Shown here piece by piece: positions 1 through 11,546 of a DNA stretch of 38,388 bases. The DNA comes from Falciphora oryzae (lineage: Eukaryota > Ascomycota > Sordariomycetes > Magnaporthales > Magnaporthaceae), in NCBI GenBank assembly GCA_000733355.1, contig JNVV01000050.1:74287-112674 (forward strand), written 5' to 3'. Position numbers and translations under genes: made by a program. Each line of letters starts with the position of its first letter. Within the stretch, counting starts at the first letter, position 1. The notes beneath the pieces are model-generated. The model ran no database searches. It was not told the DNA's origin and worked only from the letters and a program-made list of their open reading frames with translations.

Positions 1-1177
1 AATGAAATTGAACATATCAACTCAAGTGGCACGCAGCATTGATGATGGGTATCAGGACAATAAACGTAGCACATTGACATACCTCAAGTGCAGGCTAGCA
101 CCGGACAACAGTCCACAGAGTCGGAGATAGGTTGGTCGAATAGTATCATATCAGATACCTGCCGGGTAGGACCCGCACAGGGACGTAGTTTATATATCGA
201 TACACGGGCCCAAGCCCAGCTCGCAGAGCCAACACTGACCCCGTGCCACGAGAGAATCGTGATCTGTCAGATGTCCGTCGAGGGCCCGAGACGGCATCGC
301 TAAGACTACACGTGCCGCCGCGACTCCCTCCCACGAGCCATCAACTATTTTTTAGGTGCCCAGCCCCCAATGCCAGAGCCCTATAAGGGTGATGACTCGA
401 CGCTGGCATGCCGCCTCGTACAGTGAGAATGTGGTCGTCCACATGCCACGCAATGGATCGCGACTGACTAAACGCTCCAGAGACCAACCTAGCTGCGTTC
501 GACAAGGCTTGAGGGCAAAAAAAAAAAAAAAAGGCCAAACGCCAAAAGTCAGCCAGCCAGCCCTGCCCGTAGCAAACAACATGTTAGCCTGACTGGGTCC
601 CGGAGACGACCAGCCAACAATCCTCCTCTTCATATGGTTTCTCCAAAAAGGACCGCAAAACCCATATCATGAAACGTCCCCAAGTATGACCATCATCAGA
701 GATCTGGTACACTGGCAGTCCAATAACGATGATTAAGAAAAGGGAAGCTCACGTCTCGCATTACTAAAACGCTGGAATAGTAACGCTCATAGAGGAAACA
801 ACAATAAGCTGAGAAAAACGAGTAAAGAACGAGCAGGACAAAGCGACATATCGGGGAAGGGAAAAAAAAAAAAAAAAGGATAAGACGAATAAAAGAAATG
901 AGGCGAGGAATGGAGCAAAACAACAAATCCAATACCCAGGACCAAGAGAAAGAGAGAGTGTGTGTCCGCATATGCCAGTGAGTTTCAGAGTGTGTATACT
1001 CTTGTCCGGGTCAGAGACAGTGAGAGAGGAGAGGCCGTGGGGTCCCCTGCGGTCATAATAACAATATAAGGGTTGTTGGCATAGGCTGTGTACTAGTATT
1101 TTGATCATAAATCATAACGAAGACGAAAAAAGGGCGGAAAGGAGGGAGACGAGCCGCGACACGTTATCGTGTGTTTG
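1..1177. other. Non-coding region downstream of atg1
   Basis: No reading frame here resembles a known protein, and no tRNA or rRNA is visible. The right end must contain the atg1 3' untranslated region. Two A16 runs (517-532 and 862-877) lie here; read on the atg1 strand they are T runs. The left end may belong to the flank of a gene outside the window. Confidence 0.5.
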
Positions 1178-4100
1178 TCAGGAGGGGACGCTCCGGGGCG
1201 TAACGTCTCCACTGCGTCGCCGTGCAAGGCTCTGCTGTTGCTGCTGTTGAGCCTTGGAGGCATTTGAGATCATGCGGGCTTTATTGCGGACAGACGAGAG
1301 CCGCGATTTGATCATCTGAATCACTGTTGGGCAAGAATGTTAGCAAAGCTTGGTTGATCAGAAGTGGATGAACAAGAACTGGTAGGTCGCTATAACTATG
1401 TAGAGAGGGAGAGAGAGCCGTCCGACATGGGGGTAAAACCTACACTTCTGTACTGACTGTTTGTCATCCACGTTGATCTCGACTTGGCCGTCGTCGTGAG
1501 TACCACTGCCACCATCGTCCACGACTCCCGAGGCGCGTCGCTTAGGCGTGCTCCCCTCGTTATCGAGAACAGCCTCGAGCATGCGTATGGCTGTCACATA
1601 CGAGATCTCGCACCCGGCCAGATCCTCGTTAGTGATCTCATTGATCGCAGCCGTCCGGCTCATTTCCACGGCGCGGTCGTACATGAGCCTCTCGGCCGTC
1701 ACGCCCGCTGTGAGAAAGACACCTTCGGTGCTGGCACTGTTTGCAGCCTCGGCCTCTCGGGGGTGGTTGCCTGGGTGGCTTGGGTGGTCGTCAGGCAGGC
1801 GCCTCTGCGCCTCGAGCAGCCTTAGCCTGACCACCTCGGCCTTCTCCAGCACCTCGTTGAACCGGGATCGCACCCATTGGACAGCTGAATTTATCCGCAG
1901 CGACATGGTCTGCGCGTTGGCTGAGGATGGCGCGCTGCTGCTGGTACCGCCGATGGTCTGTTCGCCCCGGCTCCGCCTGGCCCACCAGAGGCTGGCGATG
2001 TCCATCGACTTTGCGAGGAGCGTCAGCGCCTTGACATAGAGCACCAGTGCCTCCTCCGACAGCGCCACGATGGCCTCAACGGTGAGCACGTCTTCTTCGC
2101 TGCCCGCCGCAAGCCTGTCGGCTACTGGCGCGCCCCCGAGGCCGTGCTCGACCGAGGGCGCAAGCGGCACGAGCTGCTTGTATTTGACCTCGGCGAACCC
2201 GTAGACAACGTCGCTCCGTGTCGCATGCTCCTCAATCAGCTGCACCACACGCGCGTCCTCGTCGACCGGAGTCCCCTGCCTGCCGTCGCCGATCAGCCCG
2301 ATAGGCGGCGCCGGGGTGGGATAGCTGGGGAACGGGGCATACAGCTCGGGCGGCGACGCCGACGCACCCTTGCCCAGGCCAGCCGGGTACTTGATGCCCA
2401 GTAGCCTCAGGCTCGCGTCTTGGATCGCCTTGGTAATGAAGGAGGCCGTCGACCCGGGGCTCCCCGAAAGCGACCCCTGGCGTTCGTGCCCGTGGTGCCT
2501 CTGCGTCCCCTGCGCAACCTGCATGGCCCGCGACGGCGCTGCCGGTACCGCGCCCGTTGTCGAGGTGGGGTTGCCCTGCTGGGTCTGCCTCCGTACCATC
2601 TGGCCCGACTTGGGCGATACCGACGCGCCGTGCGTACCGCCCAGCCGCGGATTGGCCGCCATCTCGTCCGCGAAGGCATTTACTTCGACGTGCTTCTTCT
2701 CGACCACAACGTAGTCCCGCTCAAAAGCCACATCTTGAGCCGCCCGCTCTTGCTCCTCGCTTTGCCCACGCCGTGAGTCACTGCCCCTAGAAGGCTCGTA
2801 GTTGGCCACCAGGGAGGAACTCGGTGAGGGCGAATCGCGACCCACCGGCCGGCTCACTGAAGCGTTGGATGCACCCCGGCGGCGCTCCCCGTGCATCACT
2901 GTCCTGTTCGGGGCAGACGCCGACGGCTGGGCGGGCGGCCTCCGGACGGGCAAGTTCTCCAATGCTGGCTCGGCCTTTGGCGAATGGCTCGCTCGCGCCG
3001 TCGACTCGGGGCCTGGGTGCTGCCGCCTGCCCTCGGTCGACTGGCGAGGCGCAGGCCTCTCTTGCGGCGAGGCCGGGGCCTCATCGCCTCTTGCCGAGTC
3101 CTGGTCAGTTGGGCAGCGGCGAAACGAGTGCCTGCGAGGCGATGCAACAGGGTCGTCCGTCCTCGACGCCGTCCTCACCTCCTTGGCTGTCCTCTGGTCC
3201 GACTTTGGCACGTCATCCTCGACAAGGCCGGGGATGGGATTTATAACGATGGCATGGTTGAAAAAGTTCTCGAAGCTCAAACGCTCGACAGGATTCCGCT
3301 TAAGCAAGGCCCGAACGAGAGACTTCATCTCGGGGCTAACGACAGTCTCACGGGGGAACTTGATAACGTCCTCGGCGGCCTCGATCTTGCGTAGCAGCTC
3401 TACGTGATTGCTCGCGCGAAACGGGGGCCTGCCTGTGACCATCTCGTACAGAACGGTGCCGACGGACCAGAGGTCCGCCTTTGCATCGTATCTCTCATAG
3501 CGGAGGATCTCCGGAGCCATATACAGCGGCGAGCCGCACAGGGTTTCGGCCAACGAGGTGGAGGGCAGCACTCTGGCGAAGCCGAAGTCGGCCAGCTTAA
3601 GCATAGGCAGCGATGACAGGCCGGCGACTGGGATGAGCGAGTCCTGACTCGCCGTCAGGATGGGCCTGGCGGTTTTGTTGGCGTCGCGGTATTCAGGCGA
3701 CGGTAGCAGTAGCAGATTTTGGGGTTTTACATCGCGGTGAACGAAGTTGCCCTCGCGGAGGAACTTTAGGGCGCTGGCAAGCTGCTTGAGGAAGTGACGG
3801 ATGACGACCTCGTTCAGGCCCGAGTTGAGGGCGCTCGGGTACTTGCGGGCCATGTCGTGGGTGGCCGGATGGGTCAGCAGCTTTTCGCGCTTGCGAATAA
3901 AGAGCGAAAGGTCGCCCAGCTCGCAGTACTCCATCATGAGGTTGATGTGCGTGGCCGACTCGACGCAGTCGTGGAGCGCGACGATGTGGGGGTGGCGGAG
4001 GGTCTTGAGTATCTTGATCTCGCCGTACAGATTCTCTTTGAGCTTCTTATTGAGACGGGCCAGCTCGACAGACTTGATGGCGACAGCGGCGCCCGAGACC

Positions 4101-4228
4101 TTGTGCCTGCCCATGTAGACCTGGGCAAAGCTGCCCTTGCCGATCTCAGCGCCGATGGTGAACTGACCGACCGAGTCATCGCCAGGCCGTGCCCGCCTGG
4201 ACGAGCTGGAGGAGGTCCGATCGGCCAT
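1178..4228 (-). CDS. atg1: Atg1 serine/threonine kinase, autophagy initiation
   Basis: This is the ULK/Atg1 protein kinase, which with Atg13 and the Atg17 scaffold starts autophagosome formation at the pre-autophagosomal structure. Two exons, 4228-1444 and 1323-1178, give 976 aa. The kinase domain fills about residues 22-330. It has a glycine loop IGKGSFAQV (29-37), Lys52 in [11 protein letters not shown] at 164-171, DFG at 214-216 and a [10 protein letters not shown] activation segment ending at 240. Between HRD and DFG lies the insertion usual in fungal Atg1. A long Ser/Pro-rich linker follows, then a helical C-terminal region of the Atg13-binding type. The 120-nt intron has donor GTAGGT, branch GCTAAC and acceptor CAACAG. 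Splicing restores the expected tail ([19 protein letters not shown]) and ends at TGA 1180-1178. Without splicing the tail would differ. The ATG at 4228 directly precedes the kinase domain. Identity is secure; the 3' exon is inferred from splice signals and family similarity. Confidence 0.95.
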
Positions 4229-6139
4229 GGTGGATGGGTGGTGTGCCCGCGGGCTACAGGAGGCGGGATCGAGGGCGTCGGCCGAGGGAGGAGGCGGTCG
4301 GGCCCGTCATGGAACAAAGTTGGCGGTGCAGACAGGCAGGTAGGTAGGCAGGAAGGCTAGCTGGTTCACGGCTTCGAGTCGATGGGGGACGAGGACTGGG
4401 ACGGGCCGGTGAGCGGCAGGGAGGACGGGAAAGCAGGAGCTCAACAGAGGCCCGAGTTGCACCCGTCAGCGTGTGGCTGGATGGTTAGGTGCGAGAAGGG
4501 GAAAGGCAGGGTGAAGCTCAGTCAGGGTCGGAGCTAAGTCAGGTCGAGGCAGTAGACATGGGGGATAGGTCGATGCCTCAGGTTGGGTGCAAGGCCAAGA
4601 CTGACAACCGCCGACTGGCGAGTGACAACGGACTCGGTCCGGCACCGCCCCGATAGGTCGAGGCAGCTGAGATAGGCCGGGAGCAAAGGTGGTAAGGTGC
4701 ACTGGCCACGATGAAAGCACACAGCGCAGATGCGTGTGGGTGATAGAACCGGGCTGCAAGTCCCGTCAATCATTCAGTCCTTGCAGAATGGATGGACCGC
4801 CCGCCCGCATTGACAGCCTTCGTGGCGGGGACTGGAGGGCGGGTGCGGTGGAGACCTGGGCTTGGACACAATGGATCGCATGCACCGCAGGCGCGGTACT
4901 TCCACCCAGCCCGTGTTTACGTAGGCACCGACGTCGCACTGCGTCGGCACGCTTTTATCTTTACGGCAGGCTCCAGCGCCCATCCGAGCAACCCCGGGGC
5001 CTGGACCCACCGTCACGGGCATTATCCCCAGGGTGCTTCGGTAGTGCGACGAGCCAAGAATCCCGTCTCCATGTGTTTGTTTTTGACACCTTTTCCAGTG
5101 ATTGTGACGCATATCCCCCAGCTATTTTCTCGCCAAAATCCCGCTGCACGGTCAACGCAAATTGCTGGCGGGCCGGGGCCTGCTGGGAACGGGCCTCGGC
5201 CATCAAGGGACCACGCACCCACGATACATGCAGGGCAGCGTCGATTACAGGGTGCCTACCTCTGCTACCTAACCGAGATCGGTTAGTTCTTGTGGTTGTG
5301 TGGGCTTGTGCTGCAGGCGGCCGCGACGTGGCACATGGAGAGCCTGGTCCAAGGAATCTTGAATCTTGTATTTCTCATGCGTGCTCAGCGAGGCTCCTTT
5401 TATTCTCCTTCTCGTCTCCTTGCCAGGCCTGTGTCCGTTCCTGTTCGGACCCGTTCCCGTCATTCCCCATGTCAAAAAGCGCGTCACTTGGATCTGATGA
5501 GTTTTGATGAGCCAGGCTCCCCGGTAGCACAGGCGTCTGTGCTTCTCTCTTCGCCTTTTTTATTGCAGGTGTCGTGTTTATTGCCTCCTGCTCTGACCTT
5601 CGTCATTCCCCACAACAAAACGTCACGAGGCCACAGCCCATGTGGTCTCGATTGACGGGGGCAATCACGCCGGTCCTTGACTCGCCTAGTCCGCATTCAC
5701 ATCACCACGACAACAACAAGGGCAGATAAGCGCAGTCCCAGTAGTGTGATATCACTCACCCCTGAGTTGGTCAGTTCGGAACCTGCATATGGAGTGATAA
5801 GGGCTTTGAACTCGATAGTTGAGCACTTGTAATAATAGGAAAAAGAAAACAAGGCCTTGGAATGGAAAGGGAAAGATTCACAAGGACAAGGGAAAGGGGA
5901 ATAGGGGTTCGGGAAGAATCCCAGCAGTAAGTACCTTGTGCCTTGATGACAAACTCTCACGGGCAATACCGCATGAATGGATGATGGCTTCTGCGCGGGC
6001 TGGTCTATCTTGATAGCACCTTCTAGTGCATCTAGTGTCAATCCCGCTCCCTCCGTCTCCCACATTTGCTTTGGTGTATATTTTCTTCTCTCGCTTTCTC
6101 TAGCTTCTTGACACCCCCAGCTGCCCATGCACAACCACC
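4229..6139. promoter_or_regulatory. atg1 upstream region and OAT 3' flank
   Basis: This 1.9-kb gap separates two genes transcribed leftward. Its left part should hold the atg1 promoter and leader, and the right end the ornithine aminotransferase 3' UTR. AGGTAGGTAGGCAGG at 4339-4353, about 115 bp upstream of the atg1 ATG, belongs to the TAGGTA motif family that recurs in this window. Open frames of up to 272 codons exist but have no recognisable protein character. I see no RNA gene. Confidence 0.45.
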
Positions 6140-7620
6140 CTAGTGACCACCAGACTTTTCTACCGTTGGCAGCTCTTGCAACGCCTCCCCAATGATCCGG
6201 AGCGCCTTGCGAAGCTCCTCCTCCGTAATCACCAGTGGCGGGGCGAACCTGATGATGGTCCCGTGGGTGGGTTTGGCCTACGCCACTGTCAGCCTCATCG
6301 TCATAGTCACTGTGGCTCAGGCAGGGAAGGGCCATGCTTCAGGAGTAAGAGGTCGGGAGAGAAAGATTTGTGCCACATACCAGCAACCCCTTTGACTTCA
6401 AGAGGATACACAGATCCCACGCAGACCGGCCCGCGGCAGCCGACTCGTCAATCACAACGGCGTTCAGAAGGCCCTTGCCCCTGATCGTCTTGATGATGGG
6501 AGACTTGAAGGCGGCCAGGCCACCACGGAACAGCCTACCCAGGTGGTCGGCCTTCTCGGAGAGCCCGCCCTCCTCGACAAGCTCGAGGGCGCGGATGGAG
6601 ACGGCGCAGCCGAGTGGGTTGCCGCCGTAGGTCGAGCCGTGGGTTCCAGGCTCGACAACGAGCATGACGTCCTTGTTTGCGAGGACGCAGCTCACCGGGT
6701 ACATGCCACCCGAGATGGCCTTGCCCAGCGTCACAATGTCGGGCTTGATGCCAGCCCAGTCGCAGCAGAGCATTTTTCCGGTGCGTGCAATGCCCGTCTG
6801 GATCTCGTCACAGATAAAAAGCACGTTGTGCTTCTTGCAAAGCTCGTTGGCGCGGGCCAGGTAGTCGTCGTCCGGAACCACGACGCCAGCCTCGCCCTGG
6901 ATGGGCTCGACGATGAATGCGGCTGTTTCACGGCCGTGGGCCTCGAGAACGGCCTCAAGGTCGGCCAGGTTGTTGTACCGAATCGGCTGTCCGGTCGAGG
7001 GGTTGATGGCTCCGATGTTCGGGACATAAGGGCCGTAGTTGTCGCGCGACTCCGGGTCGGTGGACAGGGATATGGCAGTCATCTGCAGCGAGGTTAGAAA
7101 GTTACAAGAAGGGCTCGGGGCAACGCACCGTGCGGCCGTGGAAGTTGTCGGCGGCCGAGAAGATCAAGGCGGCACCCTGGGGCACCTTCTTGACCTTGTA
7201 AGCCCACTTGCGGGCAATCTTGATGGCCGTCTCGACGGCCTCAGCACCCGTGTTCATGGGCAACACCATGTCGTAGCCAAATGTCGAGCGCATCTTGGCG
7301 GCCCAGACGGGGAAGACATCGTTGTGGAACGCTCTCGAGCTTAGCGTCAGGCGACCGGCCTGCTCAGTGAGGGCCTTGATCAGCTCCGGGTGACAGTGGC
7401 CTTGGTTGACGGCGCTGTATGCAGACAGCAGGTCGAGATAGTGCTTGCCCTCCGGATCCCACACGTTGACCCCTTGGGCGCGGGCAAAGACAACAGGTAT
7501 GGGGTGGTAGTTGTGGGCAGCATACTCGTTCTCGGCGTCAATGGCCGACTTTGTTGATGACGAGTGGAATCGCGACGAGGACGGCGAGTCGCCGTTGGTG
7601 GAAGCAGCTGCTGGAGCCAT
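6140..7620 (-). CDS. car2: Ornithine aminotransferase (PLP-dependent)
   Basis: The enzyme (EC 2.6.1.13) transfers the delta-amino group of ornithine to 2-oxoglutarate, giving glutamate-5-semialdehyde and glutamate. It is a step of arginine catabolism toward proline. Three exons, 7620-7129, 7082-6381 and 6277-6140, encode 443 aa, the usual length. Class III aminotransferase features are clear: the substrate and PLP region [16 protein letters not shown] at the first splice junction, EPIQGEAGV, the PLP-binding Asp256 in CDEIQTG, and the Schiff-base Lys285 in TLGKAISGG. The first intron is only 46 nt (donor GTGCGT, branch CTAAC, acceptor GCAG). The second is 103 nt (GTATGT, GTAG). Exon 3 completes the conserved end, from [17 protein letters not shown] to the TAG at 6142-6140. 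No mitochondrial presequence is evident, as expected for the cytosolic fungal enzyme. It diverges from GPI10. Confidence 0.95.
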
Positions 7621-8581
7621 GGTGGCGCGGATGGCGACGAGGACGATGGTGATATGGGGGTGAACAAGAAAAAAGAAGATGGAGCGAGCTTCCTGTGTTT
7701 TGTCTGGCGGCTACCTAGGTCTGGGTACCTGGGCAGGGAGGCACATGCAAGTTTTGGTCTCGGTAAGGGGTGGATTGAGAGAGAGGGGGGGAAGGCAGAG
7801 TTTGTTTGTTTCGATATGGTGCTGGACGGGGGTTTGCTTTTAGTTTTCTCTCTCGTTTTTGTCTTCCAATGTTGGCTTTTCATCACGCACCATCCTCGAC
7901 TGCCCAACGTAAGGAGATGGCATGCGAGCGAGGGGCAAAAACCGGGGCCGCGGCTGCTTGATATAGCCAGGCAGGCTGTCAGCCCCTCCAAGGCCCGCCC
8001 TGCCCGGCGATGGCCTTCCTCGCGTTGGCCAAGCCGGTCCGGCCGCGGCGCTCGACTCGCCAGTGGCGCCCAGAAGCCGGGGGCGCTGGAGCATGCATGA
8101 AGCGGCGCCTGTTGATCCGCCACACTAGGCTCCTAAGTGCAGGTGCAAGCGGCTTCGGAGTCATGCCGGTGGTTGTGCAGCACAGTATTTGACATTTGCT
8201 ATGTTCACGTGCGCCGTTTTGGTAGCATGGTGCTTGCTGGCGATTGCCGAAGCAAGCCGCTCGCTCGCTCCCAGGCAGGAAACCCCCAGTCAGCACGCGG
8301 TTCCCACTACGTAATGGTGAGGTTTGCCCACGGCAGCCGGTCCGTCAGTCAGCTTTGCCAGTTGGAAGGGACTTGATGGGATAGGTTGCATCCCCCTCTG
8401 ATCCCCCCACCTGTCTCCAAAGGGAAGTGGGCGGGCGGGCGCGTCTGTCGCGCCGAGCTCCGGCTGGCCAATCAGCTCAACCAACGTACTATTTTTCGAT
8501 GTCGACATGGGCACAATGGAACCTCAACACCGCAACAGATGACAACGGGGGAGTATACTCGTCTCTGTACGCCTCCGTATT
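7621..8581. promoter_or_regulatory. Divergent promoter OAT / GPI10
   Basis: This 961-bp interval lies between the oppositely oriented start codons of the aminotransferase and the mannosyltransferase. CTACCTAGGTCTGGGTACC at about 7710-7728, near the aminotransferase side, is a member of the TACCTAGGTA motif family. A CCAAT box (8468-8472, in GGCCAATCAGC) lies about 110 bp before the GPI10 start and could bind the CCAAT-binding complex. I see no gene inside. Confidence 0.5.
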
Positions 8582-10697
8582 ATGGCCATTCGACCATTCG
8601 ACCTTCACGCAGCTTACCTCCCCTCTGATCCAGCACCCCGGGCGCCCGCGATGGAGCCGTCGGGAGGTGCGGCCACCTTCGCGCTGCTGCTGGCGTGGCG
8701 CCTTGCCAATGCCTTTTGTGTTCGCACCTTCTTCCAGCCAGATGAATACTTCCAGGCCCTCGAGCCGGCTTGGTCCATAGTCTTTGGCCCGGACAGCGGC
8801 GCCTGGCTCACTTGGGTGCCGTCCATCCCCTTGCTCCCCCTAGCACCATCCACCGACCTGCCCATCTAGACGTAACCACCCGTCATCGCCCGAGCTCCGT
8901 CCTGACCGCAGACGCTGCTGGCGTATAGGAATGGCAATACCAGATGCGGTCGTCTATGCACCCCTTGCTGTTTGCAGGTCTCTATCTTGGCCTAGATAGC
9001 CTGATGCAGCTCCTTGGGCTATCTGTCCATATCAGGGCCAATGTCCTGGTGGCCGCTCCCACCGCACTCCAGGCTGTGTTCGCTGCACTCGGCGAGTTCT
9101 ATACCTGGAAGTTGGCATACAATGTACACGGCCGTTCTCGACCCGTCGCTGCTGCCGCCGTATGCCCTGCCGCCTCTTACCTGCCGCCCCTTCCGACCTC
9201 TTTCGTTGCCTCCTGGCTGACCTGTTGCTGTCCCTTTCGCCTCTCTAGCTGTGGATGACCGTGTTGAACCCGTGGCAGTGGTATTGCTCCACAAGGACCT
9301 TCTCCAACTCGATCGAAACCACCTTGACGGCCATGGCACTCGCTTACTGGCCATGGGACCTCCTCGGTGCCGCCGACGCCGTGCGCGGTGCCAAACCAAC
9401 CAGCCAGCCCGGCCCTCCGGCGCCTCCCTCAACTCGTGGCTTGAGGAAGTCACTGCTGCTTGCAGCTGTAGCTGTCATGCTTAGGCCGACCAACATCCTC
9501 ATCTGGCTGGCCATTGTCACACTCACGCTGACACGGTTCTCTCTCGACGGGGTGTCGCCCCTCACGCCCAAGACTGTGCTCAGCCTTGCCATTGATGCCG
9601 TTGTGTGCGGATCCTCGGTGCTCGTCGTATCTTTGCTCTCGGACCGCTTCTACTTTGGCTTCTGGACCTTTCCGCCCTTCAAGTGGCTCCACTTCAACAT
9701 ATCCCAGGCCCTGGCCGTCTTCTACGGACGCAACGACTGGCACTACTATCTGTCGCAGGGCCTGCCCCTCCTCACCACTACCTTCCTCCCTTTTGCCCTA
9801 ATCGGACTCTACAGGTCCACCGGCTTGGCCGCCTCGTCCAACGCTGTCAGGACCCTGTCTTTTGCCGTCTTCGCCACGATCGGGGCGCTGTCTACCATAA
9901 CACACAAGGAGGTTCGATTTATCTACCCCTTGCTCCCTATCCTCCACGTCATAGCCGCGCCGCATGTCTGCTCCTACTTTCTCTCGGAGCCTGCATCCTC
10001 CGCCCCTGCCTCTCCCAAGGCCAGAGCTGTAGCACGCCCTATCCTCAGGCGCAAAACCCTGCTGGGTGCCCTTCTGGTGATAAACGCGACGGTCGCAGGC
10101 GTTCTGTCGTTGCTTCACCAACCTGCCGTTCTCTCCGTCTTGAACTTCCTCCGTGGAGAATACGAGAGTCTGCATCCCGATGGCCCCGCCCTTCGCCTGC
10201 CATCTAACGGCTCGTCGGCTCCCGGTGTTGAGAATTCTGGTCCTGGTTCAAACGAGCCCTTTGTCCTCTTCCTCACCCCCTGCCACTCCACTCCGTGGCG
10301 GTCCCATCTGGTCTACCCGGGTCTTCGGGCCCGCGCGCTCACGTGCGAGCCTCCGCTGCACACCCAGCCGGGCACGAGGGAACGGGACGAGTACATGACC
10401 GAGGCCGACCGGTTCTACGCGGATCCTGATTCCTTCCTGGCCAGTGAGATGTGGCCCGGCCTTTCGTCGGATGCCAGCCAAATCCCGCGCTACATTGTCG
10501 GTTTCGAAGGGATCCAGGACGACCTGCTGCGCTTCTTCAACAGTCCGACGGGCTCAGGTGTCGGGCTCGGCATCAAGCCCCGACGCGCATGGGAGGGCTG
10601 GAATGGCTTTTTCAACGAGGACCCTCGGCGTAGAGGACAGCTTGTTGTATGGAAGATGGACAAGCCGGTGAAAACACCGCCGACAGGGCCATCATGA
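8582..10697 (+). CDS. gpi10: GPI mannosyltransferase 3 (GPI10/PIG-B, GT22)
   Basis: This ER multi-spanning enzyme adds the third, alpha-1,2-linked mannose to the GPI anchor precursor from dolichol-phosphate-mannose. Three exons, 8582-8815, 8929-9159 and 9249-10697, give 637 aa. Starting at the internal ATG 8651 would give 614 aa, and I cannot exclude it. GT22 hallmarks are the first lumenal motif [15 protein letters not shown] after the first hydrophobic segment, [15 protein letters not shown] across the first splice, [29 protein letters not shown] and [14 protein letters not shown]. Many hydrophobic stretches are consistent with about ten membrane passes, and the C-terminal lumenal part is soluble. 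Intron 1 (113 nt) has a weak donor GTGCCG. Intron 2 (89 nt) runs from GTATGC to CTCTAG, with GCTGAC as branch. The gene diverges from the aminotransferase and converges on the RhoGAP. Confidence 0.92.
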
Positions 10698-11546
10698 ACC
10701 TGTACTGAGCAAACGAACCGGGTTTCTTCCTAACTGCGCTTCTATCCCTGACATGGGCGTCCTCTATCCCAGGGGCTTCTCGATCACACACGGCGGCTGA
10801 TATTGTGTGGTGTTGGCCTATAATGGCTCCACGAGATGCTGGGCTGGTCTTGGACAGCCCTGATCTGTGAATATTCTACATGATCGAACTGGGGCTCGTA
10901 AACCATGGCGCAAGTCTAATCACTAGGCTGTGTTTGCATGTGGCCAACCAAGAAGTGCCCGGTAATATTGAAACCAAGCATTGAACAAACTTGGGTGCAC
11001 AGGAACCAAGCCAGGGGCTAGGGCCAGTATTACCACGAGTAAAAAACAGAGATGGCGAGGAGAAATGATCGGGGGAGCTCTTTAGAACATGAAGTCAATA
11101 CGGAAAATCCTCGTGAACAAAATAGCGACAAGACAAACAAGACGCAAACAGAGAGAGCAAGGAAAAGCGAAAAAGAAAAAAAAAAAAAGAAAAGAAGAAA
11201 GGAGCAAGAATAGTGATGAAAGAATATATAAGAAGAAACCGCGAAGAGAGACGGCGTGAAAAAAAAGGAAACAAGCCTCGAAAGGAGTAAGGGGAGGGGG
11301 AGAAAGGGGTGATCAAGCCGCCAAAGTTATATAAAGGAGTCAAAAAAAAAAAAAAAAAAAAAAAAAAAAGTGGAAATTTTCTGTATGGGTTGATGAGACA
11401 TGAGGGCGGGCGAAAAGAAATCTCCAACCTCTCCCTTCTTGATTTTCTTTCCTTCTCGTTTTCCCTTTCCGGACCGCCTTGCGTGTTTTACTACCGACTT
11501 TTGTCCAAATCCAAACTGAGGCGCCTTCTTGCCGAGAGCCGGGAGG
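10698..11546. other. Convergent intergenic region GPI10 / RhoGAP
   Basis: This 849-bp interval lies between two convergent stop codons and must contain both 3' UTRs and polyadenylation signals. Its right half is extremely A-rich on the + strand and includes an A28 homopolymer at 11342-11369. I recognise no gene or RNA. Confidence 0.5.
11342..11369. repeat. A28 homopolymer
   Basis: This is an uninterrupted run of 28 A on the + strand, between the convergent 3' ends of GPI10 and the RhoGAP gene. It is the longest homopolymer in the window. Confidence 0.95.

Noticed and set aside
4740..4770. tRNA-like string near CCGGGCTGCAAGTCCCG
   Set aside because: No A-box, no acceptor stem and no B-box consensus could be built around it.
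4689..5507. A 272-codon open frame on the + strand upstream of atg1
   Set aside because: Its translation is Cys/Arg/Ser-rich without any recognisable domain, it overlaps other equally open frames, and it lies in the atg1 promoter region.
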